Shown here in pieces: positions 1 to 12,144 of a stretch of DNA of 64,000 nucleotides. The stretch is from the NCBI GenBank assembly GCA_001931875.2, contig MSJH02000813.1, positions 238,363-302,362 of the forward strand. Direction: 5' to 3'. A program made the translations under genes and the position numbers. The notes under the pieces are model-generated. The model was not told the DNA's origin and did no database searches. It saw only the letters and a program-made list of their open reading frames with translations. Each line of letters begins with the position of its first letter. Positions within the stretch are counted from its first letter, which is position 1. The stretch comes from Byssochlamys sp. IMV 00236. Lineage: Eukaryota > Ascomycota > Eurotiomycetes > Eurotiales > Thermoascaceae.

Positions 1-525
1 CGGTCTTGTGGGGAATCATGCCACGGACAGTCTTGTAGAAGATGCGGGACGGGGCACGGAAGTGGAAGGGACCTGGATATCGGTTTAGCCCGTGTTCATA
101 TGGCGGAATCTCGATCATTATCGGTCTCACCTCCTCGGGTAGGGTTGTAACGGGTCATCTTGCGGAGGTAGGCGTGGTACTTCACTATATCCAGCATCTC
201 AGGTCAGTCTTCGCTCAATTGTCCTTTTCTTTCCTCCGCCGCAGTCCGCCCATCCCATGCAAACGGAATAATCTTCAGAATTCGATGTACGTACGCTTAG
301 CGCGGAAGAACTCGCCAGAGATGTTGAGGGCTTCACATCTCACGACGACGATCTTCTGACCAGCGAGCAGCTGCTTTGCCACGGTGCTGGCCAGGCGACC
401 AAGGAGGTGTCCCTTGCCGTCAATGACGACCTATAAATCCCATCGCAAGTCAGCGGTTTTTCTTTCGCAGTGACGATCAATAGACGGAAAAGAGGGACAC
501 GCACAACCGGCTCGAAGGAGGACAT
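1..525 (-). CDS. rpl16: 60S ribosomal protein L16 (uL13), 3' end outside window
   Basis: Structural protein of the large cytosolic ribosomal subunit, uL13 family. Reading the minus strand, four exons join in frame: 525-505, 430-295, 184-131 and 72-1. All three introns have GT..AG ends (donors GTGCGT, GTACGT, GTGAGA). The product begins [20 protein letters not shown] and continues through the family blocks [26 protein letters not shown] and [21 protein letters not shown]. The gene runs off the left edge, so the C-terminal half is missing. The start is the first ATG and gives the usual uL13 N-terminus. A coding exon of only 21 nt followed by an intron is typical of fungal ribosomal protein genes. 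Identity is seen directly from the protein; the exon borders are my inference. Confidence 0.95.
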
Positions 526-1556
526 CCTGCTCTTTCACCGTCTCTCAAGGCAAATATCCAGCTGAAAAAAGAGCTATGCTCTAGGATATCCCTCGGGTAT
601 CGTTGTTGTCGGCGGTTGTAGTCGTTGTGGTCAGGTCGACGCACACCACGGAGTCGGATGGTTCGCAGTAAAAGCCTAAGCGAGGCTAATTTGTGCGGAA
701 GTTGCTTAAGGGCCACAACCCTAACTCGAGCCAATCCAGTGCCCCGTAGGCACGTGACATTGGACTCCACGGGTCTCTCTTCTACCAATTCTCATCCTCA
801 ATAGAGTAATTCCTACTTAGCGTGCCGCTAGTGATTAGCAACCCTCAAGCGCATTGATAGATAGTTAGATCTCTTTAGTGACATAATTATAGGCGATCAA
901 GTTGAGCCTTGGGATTGTTTATGACTACGTTAGCTTAACTAGTATCAGAAATCAAGAGCGTATCCTAACCGGAGCAGAATATTCATATCCATCCCCAGAA
1001 TCTCTCCAACTCCTATTACGATCTACTCTAGTCTGCACATTGTAGGTTATCTACTTCTTGATAACATGTGTGGCTATCTTCCGCTAAGTATGCCCACATT
1101 CTAGGATACATTCTATTCCTGAGTTGATCTTGAGTCTTGCCACAATCACTTCATCTTATGGCCGATTCCTTGATTCTGTCATGAGAATAAAGTGTACTAT
1201 ATTGTGCATAAGAACGGCATACTATCCTAATGTCCTTGAAGCACGAATGTCATTTACTAGAAAACTGTGGAGTGTCGGAAATGGATGGAGCCACCAGTCT
1301 CGCTGAGTCAGCAGTATCCGTCACATGCTTTGCTGGATAGAGACATGCACGTGTAACAAGGCAGTGCTGATTTCTCATGATGTCCATCTGCTTTTTCTTC
1401 AGGGGCTATCATAATCTGGAGCGATATAAACTCATCCCTTTTTTTGGTTATTCTCCCCCGATCTCTTTAGCCTATGGAATTGTGTTCTTCTTCCACCCAT
1501 CCTAGAGAGATATATATTTGAGATAAACTTCCCTAGGGGTACATTAGTAGCTCACC
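526..1556. other. intergenic: divergent promoter region of rpl16 and phosphoesterase gene
   Basis: About 1 kb without a supported gene. The rpl16 side carries a CCAAT box at 731-735, a CACGTGAC E-box-like site at 751-758 and an AACCCTAAC element at 717-725. The rest is AT-rich, and its short open frames have no recognisable features. Confidence 0.6.
717..725 (-). promoter_or_regulatory. TTAGGGTT-type box upstream of rpl16
   Basis: The plus strand reads AACCCTAAC, so the minus strand reads GTTAGGGTT, about 195 nt upstream of the rpl16 start codon. TTAGGG-type elements bound by Tbf1-like factors are known in ribosomal protein promoters of several fungi. CCAAT (731-735) and CACGTG (751-756) lie just beside it. 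Function here is inferred from position and motif only. Confidence 0.35.
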
Positions 1557-2751
1557 ATGGAGGATCCTGCAAGCAGACTGTATAGAAAAACACGCATAGT
1601 ATGCGTATCAGATACTCATGGGTATACACCATCGGAAGCTGGATTCAAACTACCAAAGGGTGACGTTTTTATTCATGCTGGTGACCTCACGAATCACGGC
1701 AGCATGACTGAATTGCGGAGGACCATCGACTGGATTAGCAAGGCAGATTATGAGGTGAAGATTATAGTTGCAGGTGAGTTTATTTGAGTAAAAAACTTTT
1801 ATTCTCAGTTACTTGACCAAGACGGCATTTGCTGAAAGATGACCTACAGGTAACCACGATATCACATTAGATCCGGAGTTTTATACGCAACATGGTCCTA
1901 AATTCCATAAGCAGAACCTGGAGGATCCTGAAAAGTGTATCGAGCTTATCACGAAAACGTCTACGCCGATTGTTTTCCTTCGTCATGCTTCCACTACTAT
2001 TCGGTTGACGAAGCCAGAAGGACCCAGAACCACGTTCACCGTTTTTGGGTCACCCTATTCGAGATTCAAAGGAGACTGGGCATTCGGGTATGAGCCCGAG
2101 GACGCATACAAACTGTGGCAACAGATTCCAATTGCTACAGACATAGTTGTGACGCATGTGCCGCCCAATCTACCGAATAGTCCTCACAAGGAACGCGTTC
2201 CAGTTGGTTGCGAAGGACTCTATAAGGCATTGAAAAAGCTCAAACCAATGCTGGTAGTATGCGGACATGTACACGAAGGTCGTGGTTACCACAGGATTCG
2301 ATGGGAGAGCTCCCCGTCCGACAATGGATTCAACAAAGAAGAGATGATGACTGGCGACCTGCCTCCCATGGGGAGCAAAAAACAGTCTCTTGTTGACCTG
2401 ACAGGAAAGAAGCAAAGACGGCTTGACAACTTCAGTATTCAGAGCTATGCGGATCCAGGCCTGGAGCAGACGTATACACCACAACCTGGACACGATTGCT
2501 CCGGTATAAGAAATGCTTCATCAACTCTGCAAATTGGTCGATCAGACAAGGACCCTATGCCCCTGGTGGAATCCGAGGAAAGGCCAAAGAGAAGAGAGAC
2601 GTGTGTTGTCAACGCTGCTATCGTAGCTACCAGTTGGCCGCATAAAGAAGGAAAGAGGTTTCATGCTCCAATCATTGTCGACCTAGATCTACCAGCCTGG
2701 GACTATCACATAGCGACAGGAGCCAATACAGCAACTACTGCTGGGCGGTGA
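1557..2751 (+). CDS. calcineurin-like metallophosphoesterase
   Basis: Predicted soluble metallophosphoesterase of the calcineurin-like fold, close to the MPPED/239AB type. It hydrolyses phosphoester bonds with a dimetal centre; its substrate is unknown. Two exons, 1557-1773 and 1850-2751, with a GTGAGT..CAG intron, give 372 residues. The metal-binding motifs are in order: DTH at 19-21, GDLTNHG at 42-48, GNHD at 73-76 (restored exactly across the splice), then THVPP and GHVHEGRG further on. After the phosphatase domain there is a polar insertion of about 120 residues before a short C-terminal block ending near DLDLPAWDYH. The start is the first ATG, in a good context (CACCATGG). No signal peptide is visible, so a cytosolic location is likely. 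The family is certain; the cellular role is not. Confidence 0.9.
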
Positions 2752-5700
2752 TGAGGAAACGGTATCCGTGAATCGATCAATAATCTCATCAAGTCATCAT
2801 TGGGTACCCATATGCCGGTTGCATCTGGCAGCCATAGTGTCGGGGCGTAAATACATGAGCTCTATTACTCGTTGCAAGGTATGATTGGCTCTCATCATGC
2901 ACAAGTGCCTTGGTCGCCTTTCCCGTTAGTGCGTGCATAATCCTTCATCGACGAGCGCTCCATTTCAGCGTAATATGGCCGCCGCTTGAAACGCGAGAAT
3001 ATTCCCATCTGATACGACTAGCAACGTGGCCTATGATCTTCTTGAGCACCGCGACAAAAAACTTTCGAAAGTCGCGGAATCGCATCGTGATCGGACAGAC
3101 GACTGGTCGCATATCCGTACGAGTCCACGACCCATAGAAAGCCCATCTGTACCATGCAAGCTGCCGGTTAGCGATAGACGTGAGCGATCCCAATAACTCA
3201 TGTGCGCGGTACTTCTATCATCATCCTCGAGAAGCGTTGAGGGTAACCAAATCCAGAAATGCTCAAGATAAGCTTAGAGCTAGAGTTGCAAACCTGAATT
3301 CCTCTAGGTACCGACGACGAATACAATCATAATCGCCGATCACAAGGGTTGACAAGTTTCCAGAATCAGCTTTGATCCCCTACACAGGTCACCTGGCAGC
3401 CGGCGGCTGAAAAAGGCACGGGAATCGGCCACTGTGATGATTTGGGTCGCAAGCCCTGCTGAGAGGCCCTGCTGACAGTCGCTGGACCCCCCATGTGCGA
3501 ACTGGACATTAGTACGCTGAACTTGCACCATTCCAGAACAAAATAACCAGTGGAGCGCCCTGTCTCACGAAGACGAGGCTGAAAATAATTCCGAATTATA
3601 TAAGGCCGTCCAAGAGAGGATAGTCACCGCCGGTCAACGCTCTCTAGTGGACGAATGATAGCTCCAGATTTCTATATGGTCGTCTTGTCTGACAGACTGC
3701 AGGGTGCGTGGGAGTGCGATCTACTGTAATACTGGTCCAGCCTTGTCTAATAATTTCTAGGTCTGGTCGAGGATCTTCAGCAGAAAGATTAGTTGGAAGC
3801 CTGCTAATATCTAGTCGATCTCACAGACTCACGCTCTCCCATGGGCCACTGTTGGCAACTTGGAACGGGCCGGTGGCGCTGATGCCCGGGCGCGGGCGGG
3901 CGGGCCGCCAATCGATAAGTTACTCAAAACCCCGCCTGAGGGTGGAAACAATGAGCACACAGTACTCCGTAAATGATCTGATATCCACCTACGAGCACTC
4001 TGAATCGGGGCTAATTTACGTTCCAATCGATCCGAAACCTGTGGACTAGGCAGCATCGTGATTGAGCTATATCTTTGCTAGAAGGATATCGATGTGCATC
4101 TAGCCTCTTGAGGCTTTTGCTTTGACTATTCTGTCAGCCGGTCACTAGTTACAACTACAGAGTCAAACGGCGTAAAATACCAGTTCAGATGTATAGCTTG
4201 GATACCTCATCAGCGTTTCTGGCAGCATTGTTGTGCACCGACCTAGTCATTCTACAGCACGATATCGATGCTGGCGAAATCTCTCGACATTCGAACCATG
4301 ACATAAACATGCCCTGGTAGCTATCGTTGGAGATGCGGGGAGTCACGTTTACTGCGAGGTAACGGCGGTAATTACACAAAAGAATCTGTTCCTGGACTTC
4401 GGACGCAAAGCACCGAAAAGGAACGTCAAAACGGCGCGAACCTATTTGTCCCAGTTACACAGCTACTTACGCAGCAACTCCAGAGCCCGTTACGTTGGTG
4501 CGATGTGCTAAGGTCCCTGTCCTCCTGCAGCCATGGTCCCCGACAGCGGAAGAGGCGGCCATGACAGCTGCCAATTGCGTCTGTCCGAAGGTGTGTGGAA
4601 AACTGTTAGCGCAGGTTTTGGCATGTGGTAGTTACTTTGCTACGCTACCGAGCCCTGCAGTCATGGAGCAAGGATTGCTGCAGACGGCAGTGCGTGTGAA
4701 ATGTCAGATGGTCGTACCTCCAAGGTCGCAGAACAAACGACCTGAGGCGTTCGAAGTATCTCTATGGTTGGCCTTATCATGATCTCACTGAACAGCGGGA
4801 TGATGGGCAAGCCACTCGTCAAAAAGAAAAAAAAAATTGAAAGGTTCTGCCAAAATGAACATGAATAAGTGAAAGATGCGTTCCAATAGGTCAAGTTATA
4901 TTATGTCCGGGTCCTCTGTCGTGGATACTCAAATTGGATGTATGAGCCGTGGGCTATTATTATTACTAGGGACAGCCTCTCAGATGACTGACTGCCCTGA
5001 CCATTATGAGGGGTGCGCTATCTGGAGAGACATAGACACGAGGAGCATGGATAGACTGCCAGTGACCGGATCCTATAGGATGCCCCCAATGGAGGGGTTC
5101 CAATAAAAGGGATTTATTCTGGTATGGGGACTTTTCACGTATGTACTAGATACCCTGCTGACCGTCGTCTAGTAGAGAGTAACTAGCGCGTTATAGCAGG
5201 TGCTTACTTGCCATACTTGGTACCTGGTACTTGGCAAAATGTGATAACCACATGCAGGTGACACACGCTTGGAGGCGTTCCAGGATGATTTCCTCAGTGG
5301 TGTAGCGCAAGTTCCTGACGGGGGCGTGTGCCCGGTCACCGTCGCAGAATATTGGATCGTACAGTCATGGAGACGCGGCGAAAGAACAACGTCTAGACAG
5401 TCACCTAGCGAGGAGGCGAAAAAAAGGACCGAGCTGGACGGGCGCAAGAAGCAATAGAAGATCAGGGCAAAGTGGGAGGAGGCGGGGACGGATCTAAGGC
5501 GGCCACTGATGGAAGCTTGATGGATTTCATGGCGGATCCAGTCGTCGCTCGCTGGCTGATTATACGGCAAAAAGGCGCAGACCGGCCGATGCTAAAATGC
5601 ATGTGTCTTGTCGGATGATGAATGAAAGGGCAGCGATAGCCTGGAGATCGCTGGTATGGCCTTCGGATGAAGCAGGGACCAAGAAGCTTGGGGCAACCTG

Positions 5701-7052
5701 TGGTGGGCAATGTCTATCACTAGTAGTAACGAGTGAGGGGTCCACGATGAGGGTCGCCGTGGGTGAGATGGATGGGCCACCAGATAGCCTAGAGCATGGA
5801 GGGTGAACCTTCAGGAGCAGCTTTTTGGCCAGCATACATCGCTATAACAGAGGTGGGATCACGGTTAACCGCGTCGGGCAGTTGATGGCTATACACAGCA
5901 AGACTGGTGGTTGTTGTTGGTATATTATTTTGGTCCTGTCTCTTCGTTTGCGGGCATCACTCTCGCCTGATCTATTGCTCTAGGTCCCTCGGGCACCGCA
6001 ACACCAATTACTCTTGTACTCTTGTCTAGCTCAAACCTCAAGGAACCGTGGTTGCTAGGCATTGTTGACCGCTCTATCACCGGATATTGCTTGCAGGTTC
6101 CGAGAGGTTAAAGCAGAACCGTCACGACTGGTCGTCGACGACTTCTGCAGCAGACGTCTCCATTCTTCTGTTTCGTCTTCATCGGCCCGCACACCGCTGG
6201 CTCTCTCTCTCTCCTGGCGAGAAGGGTTCTCGGAGGGGTAAACGGGGGAACGGCCAGGTACTTGGTCAGCCCGTGAGTCGCCTGGTGTCCAGTCGCGGCA
6301 GTTGATTCTCCGGGGCTTGAGACATCAATCATTATCACCACTTGTCGACTTCGACATCACTGCGAATACAGTGAGGATATCATCAGCAGACATAAGCAAC
6401 GTCGCTTCTTCTTCGGTTGGATTATCCAGCTGCGACCTTTTCCACCGTCAGATCTGCCCAGCTTGGCGTCTGCTCATCGTGACTAAGCGCCAGAGTGCCA
6501 CCTCAGCAGCGCGACAGCATCGACAGTGCTAAGTTATTACTCTGCTCTGCTGCTCTACTCTAGGGCAGACATCGTGGCGCAGTCCCCTTGGATCTTCTCG
6601 CCTTCGTACTTGACCCGTAAGGCCCCGTTTTTACGCCCATTTACGCTTGCCCTGTCTCCCCGTGCCACCCATCCCGCGGATCTCAACCAAGCCGTTCCAG
6701 GGAAAGGCCGCGGTCGTTCCCTTCGATCTCCTGTCGCTGCGACGACGGCAACAATAGATCTCCCGACTCATTCCCACTCTGTCCGACTTTCATCTGTCAC
6801 GGTCGAATTGTCTGCAACGTGCGTGACTTACATTCTTACATTCTTAATGACAGACTCGCGTCCCTGCTGCGGAGCCCCGACCATGAATTGATCAACGCCA
6901 TCCGAGAGACAGGTTGACGTACTGACCCTGCATATACCTGCCTACAATATCTCCCGCCTAAACGCTCTTTTATTTCCTGCCCCAATCGCTCAATTTCTGA
7001 ACAAGGGACTGTATCCATCCGTGGAAGTCCCTCGGTTTGGAAACATACCAAC
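2752..7052. other. gene-poor stretch of 4.3 kb, ending in a pyrimidine-rich leader
   Basis: No gene can be supported here. On the minus strand an 88-codon open stretch (about 3208-2945) contains a Trp/Arg/Phe-rich segment (RQLAWYRWAFYGSWTR) that looks protein-like, but it lacks a start and a recognisable family and may be a relic. A TATATAAGG-like box lies near 3597-3605 without a convincing gene after it. From about 6000 to 7052 the plus strand is rich in C and T and carries several short upstream open frames (such as 6526-6891), which fits a promoter plus long 5' leader of the J-domain gene. I saw no transposon ends or transposase motifs. Confidence 0.5.
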
Positions 7053-8714
7053 ATGTCTTTATCGCCACCTACTATCGATCCATATGTCGTCCTGGGAGTC
7101 AAGAAAGATGCCACCCTACCTGAGATCAAATCCGCCCATCGAAAACTCGTACTTAAATGCCACCCTGATAAAGTGAAGGATGAATCCCTGCGGAATGCGG
7201 CGCAAGATGAGTTCCAACGAGTGCAACAAGCATACGAGCTGCTCTCGGATGAGACCAAGCGGACGAGGTACGACCAGAAGGTGCGCTTGGCGGAACTTCG
7301 AAAGGAAGCCATGGAGCGCGCTGGCGGTGGCTCCTCTCCATACAGCTTTCCTCGCACAGCCGCTTCTAGCGGTGCACGAGAATATCGTGATGGACGGGTC
7401 TATGAAGAGAGAGTTCCTGCTGATGCGCGTTTCTACGAGGAGGAAGTTCCAGTCACAGAGGAAACACAGCCGGCCTCCAGGAGATATGATACTCGCAGGA
7501 AACAGCGCTCCAAGGCCACGGACGAGAAAACACGGTCCAAGGCCGAGCCTTCAGATTTCCACCGCACTAGGGAATACACGCGCGAAAGTCTGAAAGCGAC
7601 TCATGCCGAACGGGCGAAGTATCGGAGCAAGACTCGAAGGAGAGAAGCCTCTGATAAATACGCGCCCTATTTCGAAAGTGCAGACGAATCTTCCGGTTCA
7701 GAGAGACCATTCGTCGTCAAGGTACGACCTGCTGAGAGCAAACGGACCCGAGAAACATATTCTTCGAGAAAGACAAAACCGGAATCGTCCCCACCACGAC
7801 GCGATCCTAGATATTACGAGGACGGTGAGGATGAATATCCCGATTCCTGGAAAACAAAACACGAGCGTTTGCAAACTTCAGCTCAAGACTACATCATGCG
7901 CTCAAGAGGTAATCCCCCTATCGAGGTTGATCGGCGAGCGCGTCCTTCCAACTCCCCACCAAAGTATTCCGAACCGCAGAAATACGAGCACGGATACACA
8001 GATGGGGAACCTGAGCCGCGACGTTCAACCCGCACACATTCGAGAAGAGACACTACGCGGACATCTCGTGAACCTCCCAGCATGCCAACATCTTATTCTT
8101 CTCCCGCGGGAATCAAGATACCTTCTTCGGCAAAACCACCTCTCCAGTCAGCGCGGTCATCCCCCGCGGCTTACGCGAGTCAGAAGGAGTCGAGCTCCCG
8201 GTCTGACAACCCCCTCTCGAGGATGGTTCCTCCCCCAAATTCTGGATCTGTTAGAACCTCGAAAGTGAAGGGTAGCACGGACGAAGGCTACTCAAGTCCT
8301 GGCACTCCTGAGATGCGACAAAATGGCAACTCTCCGAAACCGCCAGTCAGATACAAAATCCCTGGAGACAAACAAGATACTATAGTGGTGGAGCCTGCTG
8401 AGACTTCATATCGGCATCAGAGGAGTGTTTCACCTGTGCGGCCAGAAGGCCCCTCTGTTGTACGCCCGTCTATGTCTTCCAGGACGGGGTCGCAGCCTAC
8501 TCGGACATATACTTATTCTCCGGAAGTTCCATGCCGCTTCCAGTCAGTGCAGACGCCCAGCTCCCGACCGTCTTACTCTCACGGTATCCGTTTTAAGGAG
8601 AAAGACATCAAGGTAGCTCCCGAGATCAAACCCAGCAACGTCAGCTATACTCCCGACTACTATCGCTCTCGATATGATGATCCTCCCCTGGGCAGACGAC
8701 AGTCTACCTATTGA
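7053..8714 (+). CDS. J-domain (DnaJ-like) protein with long disordered tail
   Basis: Single-exon gene of 553 residues. Residues about 9-75 form a J domain: the start DPYVVLGVKKDATLPEIK, the essential HPD tripeptide at 37-39, and the helix IV end AYELLSDETKRTRYDQ. J domains stimulate ATP hydrolysis by Hsp70 partners. The remaining 470 residues are Arg/Ser/Pro/Tyr-rich and probably disordered. They show many RxYxE-like clusters and KTRR/RKTK basic patches that could be nuclear signals. There is no Gly/Phe region, zinc finger or C-terminal substrate domain, so this is a class C J protein whose target is set by its tail. The start is an ATG preceded by ACCAAC, with the J domain beginning within ten residues. 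No signal peptide or membrane segment is seen. Confidence 0.88.
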   Translation: MSLSPPTIDPYVVLGVKKDATLPEIKSAHRKLVLKCHPDKVKDESLRNAAQDEFQRVQQAYELLSDETKRTRYDQKVRLAELRKEAMERAGGGSSPYSFPRTAASSGAREYRDGRVYEERVPADARFYEEEVPVTEETQPASRRYDTRRKQRSKATDEKTRSKAEPSDFHRTREYTRESLKATHAERAKYRSKTRRREASDKYAPYFESADESSGSERPFVVKVRPAESKRTRETYSSRKTKPESSPPRRDPRYYEDGEDEYPDSWKTKHERLQTSAQDYIMRSRGNPPIEVDRRARPSNSPPKYSEPQKYEHGYTDGEPEPRRSTRTHSRRDTTRTSREPPSMPTSYSSPAGIKIPSSAKPPLQSARSSPAAYASQKESSSRSDNPLSRMVPPPNSGSVRTSKVKGSTDEGYSSPGTPEMRQNGNSPKPPVRYKIPGDKQDTIVVEPAETSYRHQRSVSPVRPEGPSVVRPSMSSRTGSQPTRTYTYSPEVPCRFQSVQTPSSRPSYSHGIRFKEKDIKVAPEIKPSNVSYTPDYYRSRYDDPPLGRRQSTY

Positions 8715-11472
8715 AGTCTTTCGAATCAACCTCCCAGGTGATTCTTCCACTTGCGTTCAAATGAAAATGCCATGATATTGTATGACATGCTATGATCTTC
8801 TGTTTCTTTTTCTTTTCTTCCCTTTCTTTTCTCTTGTCGGTCATCCTGTTATGTTGACCCGATTCTTATTTATACTTGATGATTTGATGGCTTGATGGCT
8901 GCCATGCAGCTCATTCACCCTTCACTAGAGATGGATTATGAGGGACGATAGTGATTCTCCCCCTTCTACTCCTTTCCGTTGCATCTTGTTCGTCAGCGGT
9001 TTTTGCTCGGCCCACAGTTGGTTACGAGTCATATATTCATACACCAGATCCACATAACCCATACAGTTTGCACTGAAGTCGGATGGCGTTGGAGTAGGGT
9101 TGATTGCAGTTTATCCATCGCGTGTATCTGATATCATTTCCCACAGAACTTCATGGCCATAGATGACCGTGGAAGGGTTAGGGATCCAATATATGATGCC
9201 TCAGGTTTCACTCAGCCTACGTTTAACTCTTGATTCGAAACGTTGACTGAGGTTTGGTTACCGTATTACAAACTTGCTTAGCTGTTTCCATTGGTACTCC
9301 AGTTGACCAGTTTTCTTCGACTACACGATAGGATAAGGCGTTCGGCAATCTGCATGGATGGGGCATATCCTACATGTGACAAGTGAACTAGTCGCCTCCA
9401 GAGCCGCTTGTCCGCTGAAGTAGTGGAATGAACCAACGGTCGGTACAAGTATGCATTTGATTCAGAGCAATAGTATTACCCCGATGCTGCTATACTTGAC
9501 TAGAATACATCGGGCATTGATCCTGTGACGTAATTGCAGGTCTATCGTCTGATCGTCGGATTCCGAGCAAGAACAGATGTCACACAACCAGAGCGCCTCT
9601 TCTGTCGGATGAAATCATACGAGGTTGCGCGTTGGTGTTGCGCATAATGCTCAAAGACCCATATCCACCAAAAATCCTCCAGGATTAGTATACGAGAGCG
9701 GTGCTATTATTATTTGAGAACCTCCGCATACGAGCGGACCCCGCGGATCGGACCGATCGACATCCCAAACTCCACCAGGCTTGCTCCGCCCCATCCCCGC
9801 CTCCTCGACACGTGGCTTGGGACTCAAAACTGACCTTCTGGGCACCGAAGCAGGTTTCAGATGCGATACTCGCTGTATCCGTCCACACAGTCGAAGTACG
9901 GAGATTATGCTCGACACATCGCTTACGTCTGGGTCTTGCCACACGGCGTCTAGGATCATCAGGGCGGTTACCGAAAGTACCGTGCGTACGTGGCCGGGGA
10001 CATGAGGATCGGATCAGATTCTCCGTATCAACGTCTTTTGCCTGTAGCCTGGAGGAAATAATTCTTCCGAACGGCGCTGGGAATCTCCTTACTCAGCATT
10101 ATGATCAATGCTGTCTAGACATTGTACGGGAAATTTTTGATAGATAACGTTAGATCCAGCTAGGACCAGACCTCTGAGGAGTTCTCCTTTTTGGTCGAGT
10201 CGTCTAGTCGACTTCCGATAGATAACTAGCATAGTAGCCTTGAAGGGGGTCTTGGTGCACCGGTCCAAAGTCACGTAGGTCTTGTTTCTATCCTTGATTT
10301 TCCTCGGATACCTAGATTATTGAATCACTATGTCCGAAAAGCAATGTATCTAAGACAAAAGAATCATTGTCATGATCGCTAGACAGAATAGTCCGTTGTT
10401 CAAATTCCTATAAAAGCAATCCGTACACAAAAAAAAAGAAAAAAAACCTCTACTATAACTTCTATCCTAGACAAATAAACGTACTGCAAGCCACAGGTAA
10501 TTAGAGCGTGTACCCTCGTTCCTTCCCATCCTCTCATGAACGAACATCGTCAAAAAGACCGTCTTCGAAAAGACGCAGCAGCACCTACCCATGGCATACA
10601 TTTAAACACCTAGCCACAAGCAAATACATTCCTCAGGCAAGACGATCTAGTTTCGGAGTATTTCCACACTACGATTTCCGATAGTTCCCTTCATCCCGTC
10701 CTTCCCCGATACTACAAGAACCGTTCCACGGTTCCTGACTCCCCGACACCATCAATCGCTCTCCCCCATGGGGTCAAGCAGGAATTCGAACATATAGAAA
10801 ACGATCTGTCCCTGGGACACTTAGAACTTTATTTCAAATATATTCTATTTGCGTAACAGCAATGACGCAGACCAGGCACTGACCTATCCTTCGGGAAGTA
10901 TATCTTGAGTCCGATTCTGGTATTGGTATTGCGGGAGAGCTTTGGGATATTCAGAACGGTTATAAGCTTTATGATAGGCGATGATGTTTGTGAACCTTGG
11001 GATTCTATTCTATGCGGCGTCAAAAGGAGAGATTGGGAAATATATCTTTGCCTATTTGGAGATCGGAGGGCGTCGAGGGTGATGGGGGTGCGAAGGAGGG
11101 TACAGGCAGCATTGCACTGCTTTGCTTTTAATACCTTCTTTCGAGAGCATGGTTTGATTTTTTTTTCTCTGCTTCTTCATCTATCTTGCTACCATATATC
11201 AAACATCATCATCTGCATCATATCTATCGAGAAGCATTCTCAATCGCAATTTGCATCCATCTCATCCAAGACAATCTATACTGCATCTTATTCTTCTACT
11301 GCATATCTATAGATATCCCATATTTATCATCAAGGCAGGAGAAACTCCACTTGCATTTATCCTTCATACGATTTCATACTTCATAAAACCTATCTACAGG
11401 TAAACAATATCTCCACCATCATCTAACTCTCTAAACTAACAAGTTCCTCCAGTCACTATCTACATCCAATAA
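8715..11472. other. gene-poor stretch of 2.8 kb
   Basis: Holds the 3' end of the J-domain gene and the promoter and leader of the lysine-rich gene at 11473. Between about 9700 and 10010 there is a GC-richer island with open frames on both strands (148 codons plus, 102 codons minus), none with a recognisable domain. It includes a GATCGG-A-CCGATC palindrome at 9746-9758 and a CACGTG. The last 330 bases before 11473 are pyrimidine-rich with many CATC motifs, as expected of a fungal 5' leader. Confidence 0.45.
9746..9758. promoter_or_regulatory. GATCGG-A-CCGATC palindrome (CGG-N1-CCG)
   Basis: Perfect 6-bp arms around one base. The core CGG-A-CCG is the inverted CGG-triplet layout used by Zn2Cys6 regulators, although a one-base spacing is unusual. 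CCGCGG lies directly beside it (9741-9746). No gene start is nearby, so a regulatory role is speculative. Confidence 0.2.
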
Positions 11473-12144
11473 ATGTCATCTACAACCAAAATGGACATGA
11501 GAATGGACGTCAACTTCCTCATCCAAGACGCCAACGACACTGGCAGCCCTATTCCAACCAGTATCGACTTCACCAAAGAAGACTTCAACGCCGCTGTCCA
11601 GCTTCATAATTACTGGAACGATGCATGGGCGCAGGATCTCGCGATCCGCGAGACAAACCCGGATACAAACACAGATGATACCATGAGCGAAGTCGTCGAG
11701 TCTCATTCAGAATTCACGGCCATGGATGATGACATACCTAGTTTGAGTTACTCTGTTGGGTCTCATGTCGAAAGTCCTTCTCCAGCTGAGAAGGTCGATG
11801 GGGAGAAGTCGACCCCGAAAAAGACGCAGGCTCAGAAAAAGGCCACTGCTAAACCCAAATCGAAGGGAAATGCCTCGCAGAAATCGAAAGCTTCGAACAA
11901 ATCCACCAAGGCGGAGAGCAAGTCGAAGACGGAGAAAGCATCTAATGCAGCGGGCAAAGGCAAAGCAGCAACGAACTCCAAAGCGTCGAACGCCAATAAG
12001 AAGCAGGCAAAACCTAAGTCTGTCACAAAGCCGAAAAGTGACAAGAGCAAAGTGACGAAGAAGGGGAAAGATGAAAAGATTGCAATTTCTCCCAGAATCA
12101 GACTTATTCTCAAGCCGGAATCGGAGTCAGAGCGCTCTACCTAA
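11473..12144 (+). CDS. lysine-rich, histone-H1-like hypothetical protein
   Basis: Single-exon gene of 223 residues with no recognised catalytic domain. The N-terminal half (1-110) is acidic and polar, with a short aromatic/aliphatic stretch around residues 30-60 (FTKEDFNAAVQLHNYWNDAW). Residues about 110-205 are a low-complexity Lys/Ala/Ser region with KPKSK, KASNK and KPKSD repeats, like the tails of linker histones and other DNA-binding disordered proteins. The end, RIRLILKPES, is a short hydrophobic-basic block. Nuclear, DNA- or RNA-associated action is an inference from composition only. The start is the first ATG after a pyrimidine-rich leader. The gene is flanked by 2.8 kb of gene-poor DNA upstream and an AT-rich, convergent 3' region downstream. 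Confidence 0.7.
   Translation: MSSTTKMDMRMDVNFLIQDANDTGSPIPTSIDFTKEDFNAAVQLHNYWNDAWAQDLAIRETNPDTNTDDTMSEVVESHSEFTAMDDDIPSLSYSVGSHVESPSPAEKVDGEKSTPKKTQAQKKATAKPKSKGNASQKSKASNKSTKAESKSKTEKASNAAGKGKAATNSKASNANKKQAKPKSVTKPKSDKSKVTKKGKDEKIAISPRIRLILKPESESERST

Noticed and set aside
4240..4330. GGTTCGAATG on the minus strand as a possible tRNA B box
   Set aside because: No A box, anticodon arm or acceptor stem could be built around it.
9651..10147. Overlapping open frames on both strands as genes
   Set aside because: No recognisable motifs or introns; open frames arise from locally high GC. Kept only as a low-interest island.
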